Below, piece by piece: positions 12,300 through 24,339 of a stretch of 64,000 bases of DNA. Position 1 is the stretch's first letter. Each line of letters starts with the position of its first letter. Source of the stretch: Topomyia yanbarensis (lineage: Eukaryota; Arthropoda; Insecta; Diptera; Culicidae). The position numbers were made by a program, and so were the translations under genes. The notes under the pieces were generated by a model that saw only the letters and a list, made by a program, of their open reading frames with translations, was not told the DNA's origin and searched no databases. The DNA lies in NCBI RefSeq assembly GCF_030247195.1, contig NC_080671.1, forward strand, positions 85,868,370 to 85,932,369, given 5' to 3'.

Positions 12300-12430
12300 T
12301 GTCCGACGCCGCTGAGGTTCCGTTGCCAACGCCACAAATGCTCTTCAGGTGCAAACTGATGCATGTAGGGCGCAGTTGTCAGATCGAGCGGTGGAAGCGG
12401 AGGTCCTTGCTCAGCAAACCTGTGATTCAT
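12300..12430 (-). pseudogene. Unrecognised coding fragment flanking the hAT element
   Basis: The minus strand reads PPLPPLDLTTAPYMHQFAP then EEHLWRWQRNL, which looks like a real protein, possibly a retroelement gag. I do not recognise the family. It is cut at 12298 by the hAT insertion. Confidence 0.35.
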
Positions 12431-12833
12431 TGGTATGCTTGGTTTACTGCAACATAGGGGTTGATTCCTTTTTTAAATTGCAGTTCTTTGAGTTTGTATA
12501 CCAAATAGCCCTCGCAATCAAACTGGTGATCCACTTGTTCGCCCGGTTTACTCACATTTAGGGATTGATTCCTTCTATCTTTATCTTTGAATCTGTGCTG
12601 AATTCGAAATGTGCATTTCACATTGTCACAAAAGCTATTTTCATATTTCAATCCCATTGACCCTTATCCAATATTATAAAAGAACAATATGGTTCACTTC
12701 TACATTCCTTAAAAGACACCACACTGGCGCCACCATGGCACAAAAGGTTACTAGTACACTGTAAATTTTGCAGTACGTAATGACAATTCGCAGTTCAACA
12801 CAATTAGAGGTGGCGACATTTCTAGATTAGGGA

Positions 12834-13690
12834 CACTGAAAATAATCGAAACGATAAAACCATATGCAATTAAACATCATTCCATGTGCGTTCTCATGTT
12901 AAAAAGCAAAAAAAAATGATTTCCCTTTGAATTTCACGTGAAAATCCATTAAAAAGCATTTCATGTGGTATTTCAAATTAAATTCAAACAAATTCCACGT
13001 GAATATGACATATTTATCCATTGAATGATCATTGCCATACTATTAAATTTTCCACATGACTTTCGCATGAAAAACATGTAGGGTGAAGTGCCTATTTTCA
13101 CCATACTAAGGAGGGCGCCTCACTGAATCATTAAATACTCGGCCTACAAATAATGGAATGCGTAAAAACTGGCATCAACAGCTTTGCTTCGTTGTTAAGT
13201 ACCAAGATAATAGCATACATGCGCTGAAAACAGTGAAATTATTGTGTTTGAGCGCAACGAAAACACGAATCGAGTGCCCCCATTGTTGCGCTACCATTTG
13301 ACTCAATGCGTTGAACAAAGATGGCAGACACTGCTCTAACCAACGGATTCAAATGGGTAGCGTGATAATAGAAACATAGCGATAATGGACTCATCACCCT
13401 AGTGTATTTCTACATGTAAAACAATTGATTTCACCGATTCTTCTGCCAATGAAATCTATAAGTAAAACAATGTGATATTCACGTCTAATTCATTTAAAAA
13501 ATTAGTAAATGGTATTTCTTATGATGTTGATGTGCTTTTCACACCATGTTCGCATGAATTTCATTTGAAAACCATATCTCCCACACTCGAATGAATATTC
13601 AAGTGGCAACGGTGTGTATTTAATGTGTTTGTAGATTGAAATAATTCAATAGATTTCCACATGATGTTAACGTGTTAAGTTTTTTCAGTG
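12834..13690. mobile_element. MITE with CACTGAAAA ends, split by a nested MITE
   Basis: CACTGAAAA at 12834 is inverted as TTTTTCAGTG ending at 13690. Both halves share recurrent words such as CACATG, CACGTG and CATGAAATT-like stretches. A second TIR element sits inside it. Confidence 0.6.
13081..13399. mobile_element. Nested MITE, 319 bp, TA target duplication
   Basis: GGGTGAAGTGCC at the left pairs with GGACTCATCACCC at the right, each flanked by TA (13079-13080 and 13400-13401). TA duplication suggests a Tc1/mariner-type mover. It lies within the CACTGAAAA element and so arrived later. Confidence 0.65.
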
Positions 13691-14240
13691 GAGAAAACTT
13701 TTTTGGATTTATTATCTTCCCAGCAAGAGAAAGCTACATGATCTGGTTCTAATGATCATTTTTTTGCGTCGTCTGACCAGTTCATTAAGAGGCACAGTTT
13801 ACAGAAAAAAAGAAAACAGAAAAATATTTCGCTGACGAAAATACTGGAAATCTCATTCTCTGCTTACACTGCCCATAAAAGCATAAGAGTCCCATATGGA
13901 TTTTTGACGAAAATGAGTTATGTTGGATTGTATTCTGTATCACCACTGAATCACAATAAACAAATAACTACCAGGTTTATTATGAAAATACCGAAAAAAA
14001 TACCAAAACATGGTTGTCCCATCCATAAGGCTCAATGAGAATGTAAATCTTCAATAGTGTTTTTCTCGGCTTGCTGTTTTTCAATATGCTTTTATGGGCA
14101 GAACATGTATTTGGGATAATTTTTACTTACGCAGCTGGAGAAGATTCTGGTAGTTTAAAGCAGCATCCCTAAAATGCAGCTGATGTAAAAACAAATTACG
14201 CCGATAAACCCACGAAATATTTTACACTGAGCCCCAACTA

Positions 14241-14317
14241 TTGATTCTTACGTTGCGTAGGCCTGGCAGCACTTTTTTTCCTTCTGTTGATTCTTACGTT
14301 GCGCAGGCCTGGCAGCA
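14241..14317 (+). repeat. 31-bp direct duplication, 46-bp period
   Basis: TTGATTCTTACGTTGCGTAG begins a 31-bp word at 14241-14271 that recurs at 14287-14317 with one mismatch. The surrounding 13.7-15.0 kb holds no gene. Confidence 0.8.
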
Positions 14318-15043
14318 TACTCAAGGTTTCAGACACTCAAATACCAACACGTTAGGAAATGAACAATTTGCCCACGGCTTACATATACTAGGCTAGCTCG
14401 TTAAAGTGTAAACATTTGACGAGCGCGCGTCATAGAAATCGTCGGCGAAAACAATTACATGAAATTCCTATATTGTTTGCTGCTAACGAATGATCAACAC
14501 CAGATAAATCACAAGGAAGCTATGCCGATGTCCAATACCTTTGCTGTGAACAGAAAATTACGGCGGGATATGTTTTCTATGGCATGCAGCTAAATTCCCG
14601 ATTTACGCTAATAATCACATAGATGCACTGATTATCCACTGTGTCTAGTGTAATTATGGCGTAATTTACGTCAAGAATCCATTGCACACTATTTTTTTTT
14701 CCACCATAAGAGCTCAAATATTGTCAATTAACAACTTTCGAGAAATTTGTTTGTTAATCTCAACGATTTCTCTGACGTCACCGAAAACTGTCAATTCGCG
14801 GAGTAGCAATCCTCGTTTCAGTGAGCCGTGCAATTTGCCCACCTTTCTCTTCTATACTTCTTGGGCGCGTTTGACATTTCAATCTACGGCGCACGCTAAT
14901 CGCAGAATGATTAATTATTGAGATTAAAAACCTGTTTCGTCTACTGATGGCATTACATTTATGTCCTTTTGATTCGTATGGGATTTACAGGAGTGGACTA
15001 TATTGTTAATATACAATATTTGCCCATATTCTAAACGACTGTT

Positions 15044-16240
15044 ATGCTAAATGTCTTTCAAAGCATAGAATTTACATTTATGGCAACGGTCTTAGGCCAA
15101 ATGGCCAACTATATAATTCCTTATACCAAAACTAATTGTAGGTTCAGTAAACATGCACAACGCCGCATTATTCAACGTCGGCGACGTCGCGATGTTCCAC
15201 CAGAACAACAGGAATGTGACGATTTGAATCACATCGATGAGCGTTACACTAAAACGTTAGACAGCGAACCTTTTTTACAAGATAATAGTGACACTGATTA
15301 TGGCCCTATTCTGATTTTTGCATCGACACAGCACCTAAGAATACAAGCACAAGCAACAATGTGGATTATGGATGGAACATTCAGTACAGTTCCATGGCAA
15401 TTTGCGCAGCTCTTTACCGTCAACGGAAGTGTTGGCGAGGAAATTTTTCGTCGTTTCGTTCCATTAGTGTATATACTATTACCGAAAAAGAATGAAGTTT
15501 ACATGCGATACAGCATTCTGTGCGCTAATAGAAACAGCCGGCAAATCTCGCTGTGAATTCGTCCCCCACTACATAATATTAGATTTTGAGACAACTGTGA
15601 TAAATGTTGCTAGAAAAATTTTCCCCGGTGCTGCCCTTCACGGATTCTTTGCCATCTAAACCAAAGTTTTTTTTTCAGAAAACTAAAACAACTTGGTCAT
15701 CAGACAAAATATTCAAAAGATCACCGAATATAACTCATTTACATACAAGTTGTTGGCTTGGCCTTCTTGTTTCATCAAAATATACCAATGGCATTCGATG
15801 AATTGGGGAAATGTTGGCCAAAGGTTCTCGACGATTTTTTGGCTTACATTAGTGAAAATTATATTTTCGGTAGGAAGGAAGCTAACCAAAAAGTTTCTCG
15901 AGGGCCACTGTTCACCCCCCCCCCCCCCTCCCCCCTCCCGCTTTGTGGTCAGTTTTCTAAAATGTGTCGAAAAAGATTCCTAGGACCTCCAATAATGTGG
16001 ATGGCTGGCATAATAAATGGAACGGTTTGTTAAGCCGTGGAAATCCTACATTCTATGGTGTGTTGAAGCAGTTGCAGCTTGAAGAGAAAAACGCTAGTAC
16101 GGATGTTTTACGTACAGTACAAGCGGTACCAACAGCTACAAAGTCTAAAAAGAACTCACGAAAGGACCTAAAACTGGAAACCCTAGTTAAACCATACAAA
16201 CCAGGTGATTGGATTGGGATCCCTAATAAAAAAAATTATA
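15044..16240 (+). pseudogene. MULE (Phantom-like) transposase relic
   Basis: The first ORF (to 15556) reads ILIFASTQHLRIQAQATMW then MDGTFSTVPWQFAQLFTVNG, the start of a MULE DDE domain with its first Asp. After a frame change comes YIILDFETTVINVARKIFPG (second Asp), then in other frames MAFDELGKCWPKVLDDFLAY and NNVDGWHNKWNGLLSRGNP, the conserved C-terminal block. At least three frameshifts and an internal poly-C insertion (15917-15945) break it. Such transposases are found in insects in the Phantom branch of Mutator-like elements, often with a FLYWCH zinc finger, which I do not see here. It lies just upstream of the 16390-17028 palindrome. Confidence 0.75.
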
Positions 16241-16389
16241 CACGAACTTTAACCCATATAGTCCAACAATTCCACCTATTGTTTGGATTATACCCTGAAC
16301 AGGTCGTTAGGGTCTTGGATCATAGGATGTTTATTAGGGATAGATTTAGTGTTAATTTCTCCATAGCATTAAATGTAATAAAATTTGTA

Positions 16390-17028
16390 TTTCAGCTTAA
16401 TCAATTAATTTTCTTCAATTTACATTTCGATGTTTTTCGGGTATGTGGAATTCGGGCGAATGGCATTCGGGTTTATGTTGCATTCGGGCGAATGTCTTTT
16501 GGGTATTCGTGGCATTCGGGTAAATGACATTCGGGTTTATGTGACATTCGGGCAAATGTCATTCGGGTAAATAGCTTTCGGGCGAATGTGATAGAATCCG
16601 CTGGCAATGAATAATTAGGTTGTATACCATTCCCCCGAAAGCCATTTCCCAAAAAGCCATTTCCCAGAAAGCCATTCCCCAGAATTCCCTTCCCCAGAAT
16701 GTACCATTCCCCAGAAAGACATTTTCCAGAATGCCCCATTCCCCAGAAAGCGTATGAGCGTACTAGCACTTCTTGCATGGGGAATCTGCAGTCGCCCTCT
16801 TGTAGGCAGGGTATTTGGAACCACCTGTCTGATGGTCGTTTCCGTCCGCTGAAGTGCAAAGCATGGATTCTATCACATTCGTCCGAATGGCATTTGCCCG
16901 AATGCCACGAATACCCCAAAAGACATTCGCCCGAATGCAACATAAACCCGAATACCATTCGCCCGAATTCCATATACCCGAAAAACATCGAAATGTAAAT
17001 TGAAAAAATTTAATTTATTAAGCTGAAA
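16390..17028. repeat. 639-bp palindrome built of CATTCGGG motifs
   Basis: Arms of about 160-200 bp start TTTCAGCTTAAT and include TTTACATTTCGATGTTTTTC, then many short units such as CATTCGGGCGAATG, itself a palindrome. The centre carries a different short unit, CCATTCCCCAGAAAG, repeated about eight times. Arms match at about 90% by eye. Probably a foldback or the tandem-repeat end of a transposon; its position after the MULE relic suggests, but does not prove, a link. Confidence 0.8.
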
Positions 17029-17189
17029 GTGATGACTTTTCATCCCTATTGTTTGCAGTTAATTATTATTAAGATATAATATGCTTTCGCAGCTAAGTAT
17101 TTTTTCAGTAGGAAGTTTTAAACCTACTAGTCTTGTGAATAAGGAGCTAAACAAATCTTATAAACTAACTTATAAACTATAAAGAGAGC

Positions 17190-18258
17190 TAATCGTTGCA
17201 ATTTAAAATTGCAACGATTTTTTTCGGAAGTTGCTTATAATACTGTTCGTCATAATTTCTACTGTTTCTATGTTTGCGAGTCTGTGCAACTCATTTGTGC
17301 TAAACCAGGGAGGACGCTTCAAAATCATTTTCAGAATTTTATTCTGAATCCTTTGAAGCGTTTTCTTCCTAGTAGCACAACAACTTGCTCAGATTGGCAC
17401 TGCATATAGCATTGCCTATCTAAATATTTGTTTATAAATTAATAGTTTGTTCTTTAGGCAGAGCCTAGAATTCCTATTTATAAGAGGGTATAAACATTTT
17501 ATATATTTGTTGCATTTTGTTTGGATTCCTTCAATGTGATCCTTAAAAGTGAGTTTTTTATCGTAAATCAAACCCAAGTATTTAACTTGATCTGTCCACG
17601 TTAAATTCAAACCATTAAATTTAATAATATGGTTATTATTTGGTTTAAGAGAAGAAGCTCTAGGCTTATGTGGAAACACAATCAATTGTGCTTTTGCCGC
17701 ATTAGTGGAAATTTTCCATTTTTCAGGTAAGCTTCGTTGCAGTCAACTGCAGATAATACGAAGACTCCTCCCAGTTGCTGAGATGCTAGTATCATCACAG
17801 AAAAGTGACTTTTTACAGCCTGTAGGTAGATTTGGAAGATCACATGTAAAAATATTGTATAGGATTGGTGCGACGCTTGATCCTTGAGGGACGCCTGCTT
17901 TAACGGGTAGCTTATTAGATTTACAATTCTGATAAGAAACCTGTAGAGTACGGTTAGTAAGATAATTTTCAATTATCTTAATTATGTAAATTGGAAAATT
18001 GAAATCCCACATTTTGACAATTAATCCTTTGTGCCAAACACTGTCGAAAGCTTTTTCGATGTCTAGAAGAGCAACTCCAGTGGAATAGCCCTCTGAGATA
18101 TTTGCCTTTATCATGTTAGTTACTCTCACAAGTTGAAGTTGAATGTCCAATACGAAATCCAAACTGCTCGGGAAGAAAAATAGAATTCTCATTGATATGT
18201 GACATCATTCTAGTTAGGATCATTTTTTCAAATAATTTACTAATAGAAGAGAGTAAAC
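17190..18258 (-). pseudogene. Jockey-type LINE reverse transcriptase relic
   Basis: Read on the minus strand: FEKMILTRMMSHINENSIFL and EQFGFRIGHSTST near 18240-18130, then GVALLDIEKAFDSVWHKGL (RT motif A with Asp), AGVPQGSSVAPILYNIFT, then FCDDTSIS where FADD is usual, and later VKYLGLIYDKKLTFKDHI and NRNSRLCLKNKLLIYKQIFR. These follow jockey-clade RT order. Frameshifts near 18150, 17720 and below 17400 kill it. It is 5'-truncated at 18258 against another element's A-tail, and its low-coordinate end is near the palindrome at 17028. Confidence 0.8.
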
Positions 18259-18260
18259 TA

Positions 18261-18490
18261 TTTTTTTTTCAATTCGTTTATTTGGCACGGCTCAATGCGT
18301 CAGCTTAGAGGAGCCATGGGTCTTTTATATATTTACAAGATGTAAAAAATAAAAATCACAATACATTTTATTTTGAGCCTATAAGCAAGTGTTACCACAC
18401 TAGAAGAAATTCTATCTTGGATTTCCACATTCTCATATTTCTTTGCAGTTGTTTCAAATACTCTATTCAGGGATGAGACCTAGACGTCTT
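18261..18490 (-). repeat. 3' end of a second LINE, minus orientation
   Basis: On the minus strand the sequence runs ...GCTGACGCATTGAGCCGTGC then AAATAAACGAATTG and ends in an A-run (plus-strand T-run at 18261-18269). That is what a LINE 3' UTR with poly-A looks like. It abuts the truncated jockey relic. The 5' limit is not clear. Confidence 0.5.
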
Positions 18491-18970
18491 AATTTTTGCA
18501 CCTATTCCATTATAAGAAAAATCAACTAATCCACTCAAGGATTAATGATTTACCCTTTGTTTCCCATGCAAACCAGTATATCGTTCCAAAACTAATTAAC
18601 ACCAAACGATTACCGTTCGTTTATGATGTACAGTTAACGCCCACAATGATTGAATTATTTATCAACAACAACCTACAATTAAAACATGATGATAATTCTA
18701 ACCTAAGCTATTATAGCTCTCACCACAAAGACACGTGTACAGTTCCCACAATTTACCCTAGCTTTCTGTGCTGATACTTTACATACGTCCAGCGTGAAAA
18801 AAATTCAACCGCAAAATAGTGTTTACGAGGATAATCCAGATAACAACCGTTACCGTATTGACTAAAATCGATTTTTCTAACCACGAAGCCACTCGACCTA
18901 ACCAAGCAAACACAGTTCCTTCGTTCCAACCCATCCCCTCGACCGTTTAAATGCTTGAATTGTCGGTTAC

Positions 18971-19144
18971 CTGTAGTTCCTGTCCCTGGCAGCCAAGGCT
19001 AAGTAAATCGATCGAAGTCCTGTTGACAGCCAACATTAGCGTGTACACCGGAAAACATTTGACGCGTGGGTGGAACCATTCTGTCTCCTCATCCAGCACG
19101 CTGTTGATTCGTACTTCGCTGTCGTCGTCGTGATGAAGCGTGAC
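18971..19144 (-). CDS. Star: Star, internal coding exon (58 codons)
   Basis: This exon is too short for a simple ORF search. It is bounded by a CCGTAG acceptor and a CAG/GTAACC donor, is 174 bp long and is phase 0 at both ends. It encodes [15 protein letters not shown] early on and ends near [12 protein letters not shown], which is the middle of the Star/FkbM-like domain, where methyltransferase-like folds have the 'DLLSLGxxGxEL' core. It joins KEV of the upstream exon and ILQTIPFD of the downstream exon without a frame change. It is separated from the upstream exon by a 135-bp intron and from the last exon by about 12 kb of repeat-filled intron. Confidence 0.85.
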
Positions 19145-19279
19145 CTACGGTTAACGCAAAATGTGGTTAGCACTAGTGAATAGATTTTCAGTCTAGACCG
19201 AGGGGACGCGAGGTAACTAAATGATTGTCAATCAATCACCGGGGTTCCCTTCAGCTCAACGTTGACTTCACTAACTAAC

Positions 19280-19713
19280 CTCTTTGGGGTAGGTGTTGGG
19301 CGACAGACAGGCGTGAATAACCTGAACATTGGACCGGAAGGCATTCTGTTTGCGGAGGGAGAAATATTTTCGTGGATCAGGTTCGACCAGATATCCGCCC
19401 CAGTTCATCGTTTCCGCCAGCCACGGTGCGGTCATCATCGAATCGCTGATGCCGGTTAGCGACTGGAAGAACGTTCCGAATTTTTTCTTCCCCAGCAGAT
19501 CGGAGACGAAACGTGCCATCTCTGGGGTCAGCTCGTGCCGGTTGGTAAAGTTCAAATGTTCCACCGGAGCGTTAGCATTTCGCATGAAGGTCATCGGGTA
19601 CTTTTTCATGTGGATGTCTCGAACGTATTTCACCAGCGCCGGGTTGTCCTGGGGGACGCCCATCAGGTCGTAGTCGCGGGACATGTTCAGTCGAAACTGT
19701 TGATGTCGAATTT
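19280..19713 (-). CDS. Star: Star, exon coding for start of the lumenal domain
   Basis: The exon starts after TTTCTTTTCAG, with two bases completing a split codon, then 144 codons to a GAG/GTTAGT donor at 19280. It reads RHQQFRLNMSRDYD near the start, then HMKKYPMTFMRN and SLTGISDSMMTAPWLAE, ending with SPNTYPKE. These are strongly conserved features of Star proteins just after the transmembrane segment. A Met follows a few codons in, but the acceptor and the conserved residues before it show this is an internal exon and not the gene start. The membrane anchor and cytoplasmic N-terminus must be on exon(s) further upstream (higher coordinates), which I did not find in the window. Confidence 0.87.
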
Positions 19714-20605
19714 CTGAAAAGAAACAAAAATGACGAAATATGGTTATGAGGGTTGCTTTGAGCGTGTTACTTTTTTTTCGACACAAGGTTCGTGCCAATT
19801 GACCGCGCACTTATCGCCTCAAGATCTGGTTCTTTTGCGACAGAAAAAAACATGAACAAATTAATTATTAGCGACCGGCCCAGAGCATTTTTCTTTCTTT
19901 CCAGCAATTGCCGTCTGGCCTGTAGATGCTGAATTAAATAAATAGTAATGTAATTACGGGCATATCCACTAACCGGCTTAGCCGTGTTTGTACGGTCGAA
20001 CCACATCAAGCGTATCTAAATAGGTAATCTAACCTTAGTAAATATCGATGGTGAACTCCAGTGTACTCGACTGGACGGTGGAGTGTTGCGAATTTACATC
20101 AGACCTACATTTAGAGTAATCGTTGCCACCCACACCTAATGAGCAGTCGCACGAATGGGACATCCACATTTAATTTAGATTATGTTCGATAGGTTAAATC
20201 AATTGAAAACTTTTCCGTAGTTGGAATAAGTTATATTTGATCCAGTCCTAACCTAGTAACATGTTCCGGTGGAAGTCAATTCATTTTATAATTTATTTCA
20301 CACTCAACACAATAACAGCACAATAGGTACCTAACACTTTAAAATGCCTAATAATCAGCTTTAGCGCTACCCTACATAAATGGTAAGCCAAGTCTCAATA
20401 TACCTTTGCCCAGCTGCTAGCGGCCAGTCGAAGGTTCGAGCAGCAGATATAAGAAAACTTTAGAACCTCGAACATCGTTATTCATTTGATAAGGTTCAGC
20501 GTGATGTGCGGAAGGAACACAAAACTGCGCTAAGCGCCAAAAATACGTTACATCCTCTCTTCAAGTTCTAATTATTTTTCGTCGGCTTTTTTCCGCTACG
20601 AGGTC
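19714..20605. other. No gene seen
   Basis: Upstream of the Star exon at 19713, this is intronic. I found no exon coding for the missing Star membrane segment here. Confidence 0.5.
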
Positions 20606-20609
20606 AAAT

Positions 20610-20749
20610 ATTAGGCAATCCATGAGACGTTTCTGATCAGCTGATTATTTCTTGTTTACTTATTCTGACGTTATTCCGAGGGGTGCGACGTCCGACAATA
20701 TCGTTGATTCGATCCAACTTCAAACGAATCGGATAATGGATTGCCTAAT
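20610..20749. mobile_element. 140-bp MITE
   Basis: ATTAGGCAATCCAT at 20610-20623 is perfectly inverted at 20736-20749. No target duplication was recognised. Confidence 0.65.
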
Positions 20750-20935
20750 CGACGCCAGAGAGGTGACTCCCACTATCTGATCGACCCAGCAACAAATTCA
20801 TGGACCGGTGACCATTACCTACCTCAGATTTTTTCACCTCAGAAAAATCTTAGCTAAGATTGAACCCAGACCAACTGGTGTGAGTGGCGGTCGCGCTTAC
20901 CACTTAAACACCGGCACCGTCCATAACAACCTCAA
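20750..20935 (-). mobile_element. tRNA-derived SINE
   Basis: The minus strand starts with GGTGCCGGTGTTTAAGTGG (A-box-like TTTAAGTGGTAAGCGCG) and has GGTTCAATC as B box about 50 bp on, followed by unrelated tail sequence. This is the layout of a pol III SINE such as the Feilai type of Aedes. It ends against the MITE at 20749. It is not a tRNA gene: no stable cloverleaf was apparent. Confidence 0.6.
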
Positions 20936-21829
20936 TATTGAAATGTTTACCATTTTTCAGTTTGGGACCAAGATGCGGCGTCACACCCGTACCTGGAGCA
21001 TCTCTCCCGAATTTACCTTTGTTTTTAAAATGTTCGTGGAATTTTTTTTTTCATGACAAAAACCAGTTCAGTGTATTCTAGATACCTGTCGCAATTGATA
21101 AAAATAAAAATTTCATCATATATTGTATGGTTTGCTTTGATGCAGAATTGATTTTTAGAAATGTTCGGCATCTCGTCCGAAATTACCCAATCTGTCAGTG
21201 TCAATGCAATCAAACATGAGACCTGTCAAAAGCAGTCAAATCCAGGAAAATCTCGTCGAATCCTTCTGGCAAGTCTCGTACTCAATTGGAATGACACAAG
21301 AGATTATAACTACTACCCTGTCAAAAAAAATGCGGACGAACATGGTCAGGCGATTTAAAAAGTTTGACGTTTGAGTCAACTCACCTGTGTTAGTTGCCCC
21401 TCGGAACAAATGCAATTTGCGAATGCGATTTAAAGACAATTTCAATACTTAGACAAATATTCTGGCGGCTGAAATGGACTTGGTTGATTTTCGCGTTTTT
21501 CAAACAGGGCGGTTCATGCTTGACTTAAGCTGAAAATTGTTTTTTGAACAATTGGTGTGTTCTCCCTTGTACTTTGTTTGTTTAGTGCACTTCATTTAGC
21601 CAAAGAATGTGGGAAATTGTGGAATAGTGGAACAAGATCTCTGACCTAGAGTCTTAATGAACGTCAGATTGTGGGAAGTTTTGGAGTGCAATACCAATTT
21701 CACCATTGATTCATCCTATAATTCAGTGGTGATTACCTAGTATAGTGGTAAGTATATGTGAGTAGATAATGAATCCGAAAATAAGTATTATTTCATATTA
21801 GGCAATTAAGTGCTATTAAATGGCGCGTT

Positions 21830-22015
21830 CCGCGGGCGATTTGTGGGCGATTTAAGGGCGGGTTGGGCGGCAAAAAAATGACGGTGGCAAATCGCCCAAA
21901 TGTTGCATTTGAAATATCCCCCTAATTGCCAGCCATTTGCTGGCAAATTGAAGGGCAATTAGCGCATCCGAGTTGGCAAATAGCCCCCCGTTAGCCAGCA
22001 ACTTGCCGTTTTAGA
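21830..22015 (+). repeat. Cluster of GGCAA/GGCGA words
   Basis: GGGCGATTTGTGGGCGATTT and then TTGCCAGCCATTTGCTGGCA, GGCAAATTGAAGGGCAATTA and similar words recur in both orientations. No ORF. Nature unknown; it may be a degenerate minisatellite or MITE interior. Confidence 0.45.
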
Positions 22016-24330
22016 CTAGGTAGAGGTCGCATGTCGCTGCTAACCAACCCAGGAACAACTTGACAGATAGTGCTTGTTTCATATATGTACCACCGATTTG
22101 ATTGTGGCGCTAGTATGCCTTCTCTGTACGAGTACCACGAACAACGAAACGAAAAAGTTTCAAGAGAAAAGCGTGTTTCGTTACGTGTGTTATGAACGCC
22201 GTCAATGCGGCTAGAACGACATTTAGAAAAAGCGTATTCCAAAATGTGGATAAAGAAAACTATTAATAGAGAATAAATTTATCCCTAACTGGAAACCATC
22301 AGCAAAGTTACATAAATCTTATTATAAATTTAGCTGGAAGTTTTTTTTCCTAAAAATGTTCTGGTTTTCTTGAGTAAAGTTTATAATCGGTAAATCATTG
22401 GTCCTTTTTCCTCGAGAAATATAAATGAAAAATTTTGGCCAATGAAAGTTCATTAAGAACGTCACGAATTCTAGTATCATGATCGGGAAAATAAACAATA
22501 TATTTCTACACATTTAGCACAATTGGTTTTGAATAAAATTTGTGTGTTTTTATCAGAATTCTGGCAGCAAACCGGTAGTGCTCAGCTTCAGCAAGAATGC
22601 TGCCTGGAATGTACAATTTTGTTCGACTCCTGCCAGAGTTTTGTTCGACTATTGCAATAATTCTGTCCGGAGGATATTGCGATGGTTTTGGTATGGATCC
22701 CTTCAGAATTGTTCTGGCATTGTACTCGACTTCGGTCTTATAAAAACCCAACGGAACGGCATCTACCGAAGGATTTCATGTCTGGTGAGATGTTGATTCG
22801 ATCCGGAAGATTTTCGGGAATTCCAATATAGGTGGAAGTGGCTTGATTTCGAAAGACATCATCTTGTATTTCCGAAAATCGATTTATTTTATTTTGGATT
22901 TTTTAAATTCAAAACGTAATCTATGTTTCGCCATGACATCACCAAATCACCACAAAATTTGCTTATGAACGAAGACTGCATATCAGGAAGACTGGCAACT
23001 CTGTCCAGAATCTGGAGACAGTAACAGCCACGACACTTGCGGGTAAAGGTGGTACTTCCCATAGTGATGCACACACATATACACTATTACATTAAGCTTC
23101 CTACCTTCCTCCAATAGAGGCGCTGTAACCTCTGTCGCTTCTCGTTTGTATGGGGGAAGGAAAGAGATATCAGTCTTCTTAATATGTAGTCTTTGTTATG
23201 AGCTCAATATATGGGAGCTGTCAAGTTGTCCCCGGGCTTCTGCTAACACTGAAAATTTATCATTTCGTTCTTACATATGCTAGGCCTATTAGTTTGACAC
23301 ATATTGCCCCGGGTACACATTTTAAAGTAATGGGATACAATGTGCTAGAACGAGACCCCATGTTTCAGTCCGTGAATACATGGAGACAGTAGCGCTTTGC
23401 TCCCTCTAGTAGTTATAATCTCTTTTAATGACACTGATATGATAAACAAACGAGATAGCGACTCTTTATACCAGCGATTCAGCACAGTTTCCTGGCAACC
23501 CTATACCAACATTAAGATTTCTGACAGCTCATTTACAACCACAGATGCAATGTACCGCCAAAGGATTTTGGTTTGTTTGCCTTACGAAATACCTAACTTC
23601 AACCGGTTTTTGCAGTGCAATTTTTTTGGTTTTCCTCATGAAATAATTAAGCACCATTTCTTTTTTAACGGGAGTAGAAAGGTTAATTGAGATATCTGAC
23701 GTCTAAAATACGCACACTGAGATCTAGCATTTTTATACTACGGCCCTCTCCTTATGCCCAGAAGCACAAGAAACTGAGTCCGAGTCGCATGCAAATTGAA
23801 TAAAACTCTTGAATGACCCCAATAAATATAAAGGTAAACTTTTAAATACAGGTCGATTTGTAAATTCTTCGTTTAGGTGCGATTTTGAGGTACAAATACT
23901 TTCAAAAATTCTAAAAAGCAAACAATCGGAATCTGGCAACTATATGGTCGATTGTTGTTTTTAGGTTTTCGGCAGGGCCTAGTAGAGAAAATTATGAGCT
24001 AGACGTGTCCGATTTAGTCCAATTTGTTGCTGAAACTCCTGGTATAACTGGGGATCGATGCAAATATTATATCGTGACTACGACTAAAGTTTCAATATAG
24101 GAGCTCCTTTTCAAAATTTCAGAAACAGTAGGTAGAGTTTTAAAATACAAGTAACTTGCATTGTACTGAACGGAATTACACCATGTTTGTACTAATAAGT
24201 CGGAAAAATGAGCATCCATTTTGTATTAAATTTTGAAGTATATGTATGATTTCTATAAATAAAGCAAAATCTGATCTTCAGAAAATCTTTCGAAAGCGAC
24301 GTAGAAAATATAGGTCACACACATTCTTTT
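22016..24330. other. No gene seen
   Basis: AT-rich. The pieces around 22045 and 23215 share, inverted, words like CAACTTGACAG and look like fragments of one repeat family. Confidence 0.4.
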
Positions 24331-24339
24331 TCTATCACT

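Larger units (their letters stand above)
6953..18970 (-). other. Star last intron, about 12 kb, filled with mobile elements
   Basis: The intron runs from the CAG/GTAACC donor at 18970 to the TATTTCAG acceptor ending at 6953. It holds relics of at least three retroelement families, a hAT-type element with intact TSD, several MITEs, a MULE transposase relic and a 639-bp palindrome. I saw no convincing additional exon in it: the phase-0 join between the flanking exons needs none. Confidence 0.75.

Noticed and set aside
16473..16998. ORFs of up to 171 residues with repeated Gly/Phe/Trp words
   Set aside because: Produced by the CATTCGGG short repeats in the palindrome; not a real protein.
18496..18774. 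92-residue plus-strand ORF
   Set aside because: No recognised features; in an intron directly beside LINE debris, likely chance.
20808..20935. tRNA gene
   Set aside because: A- and B-box-like words are present but no cloverleaf forms, and a SINE body follows.
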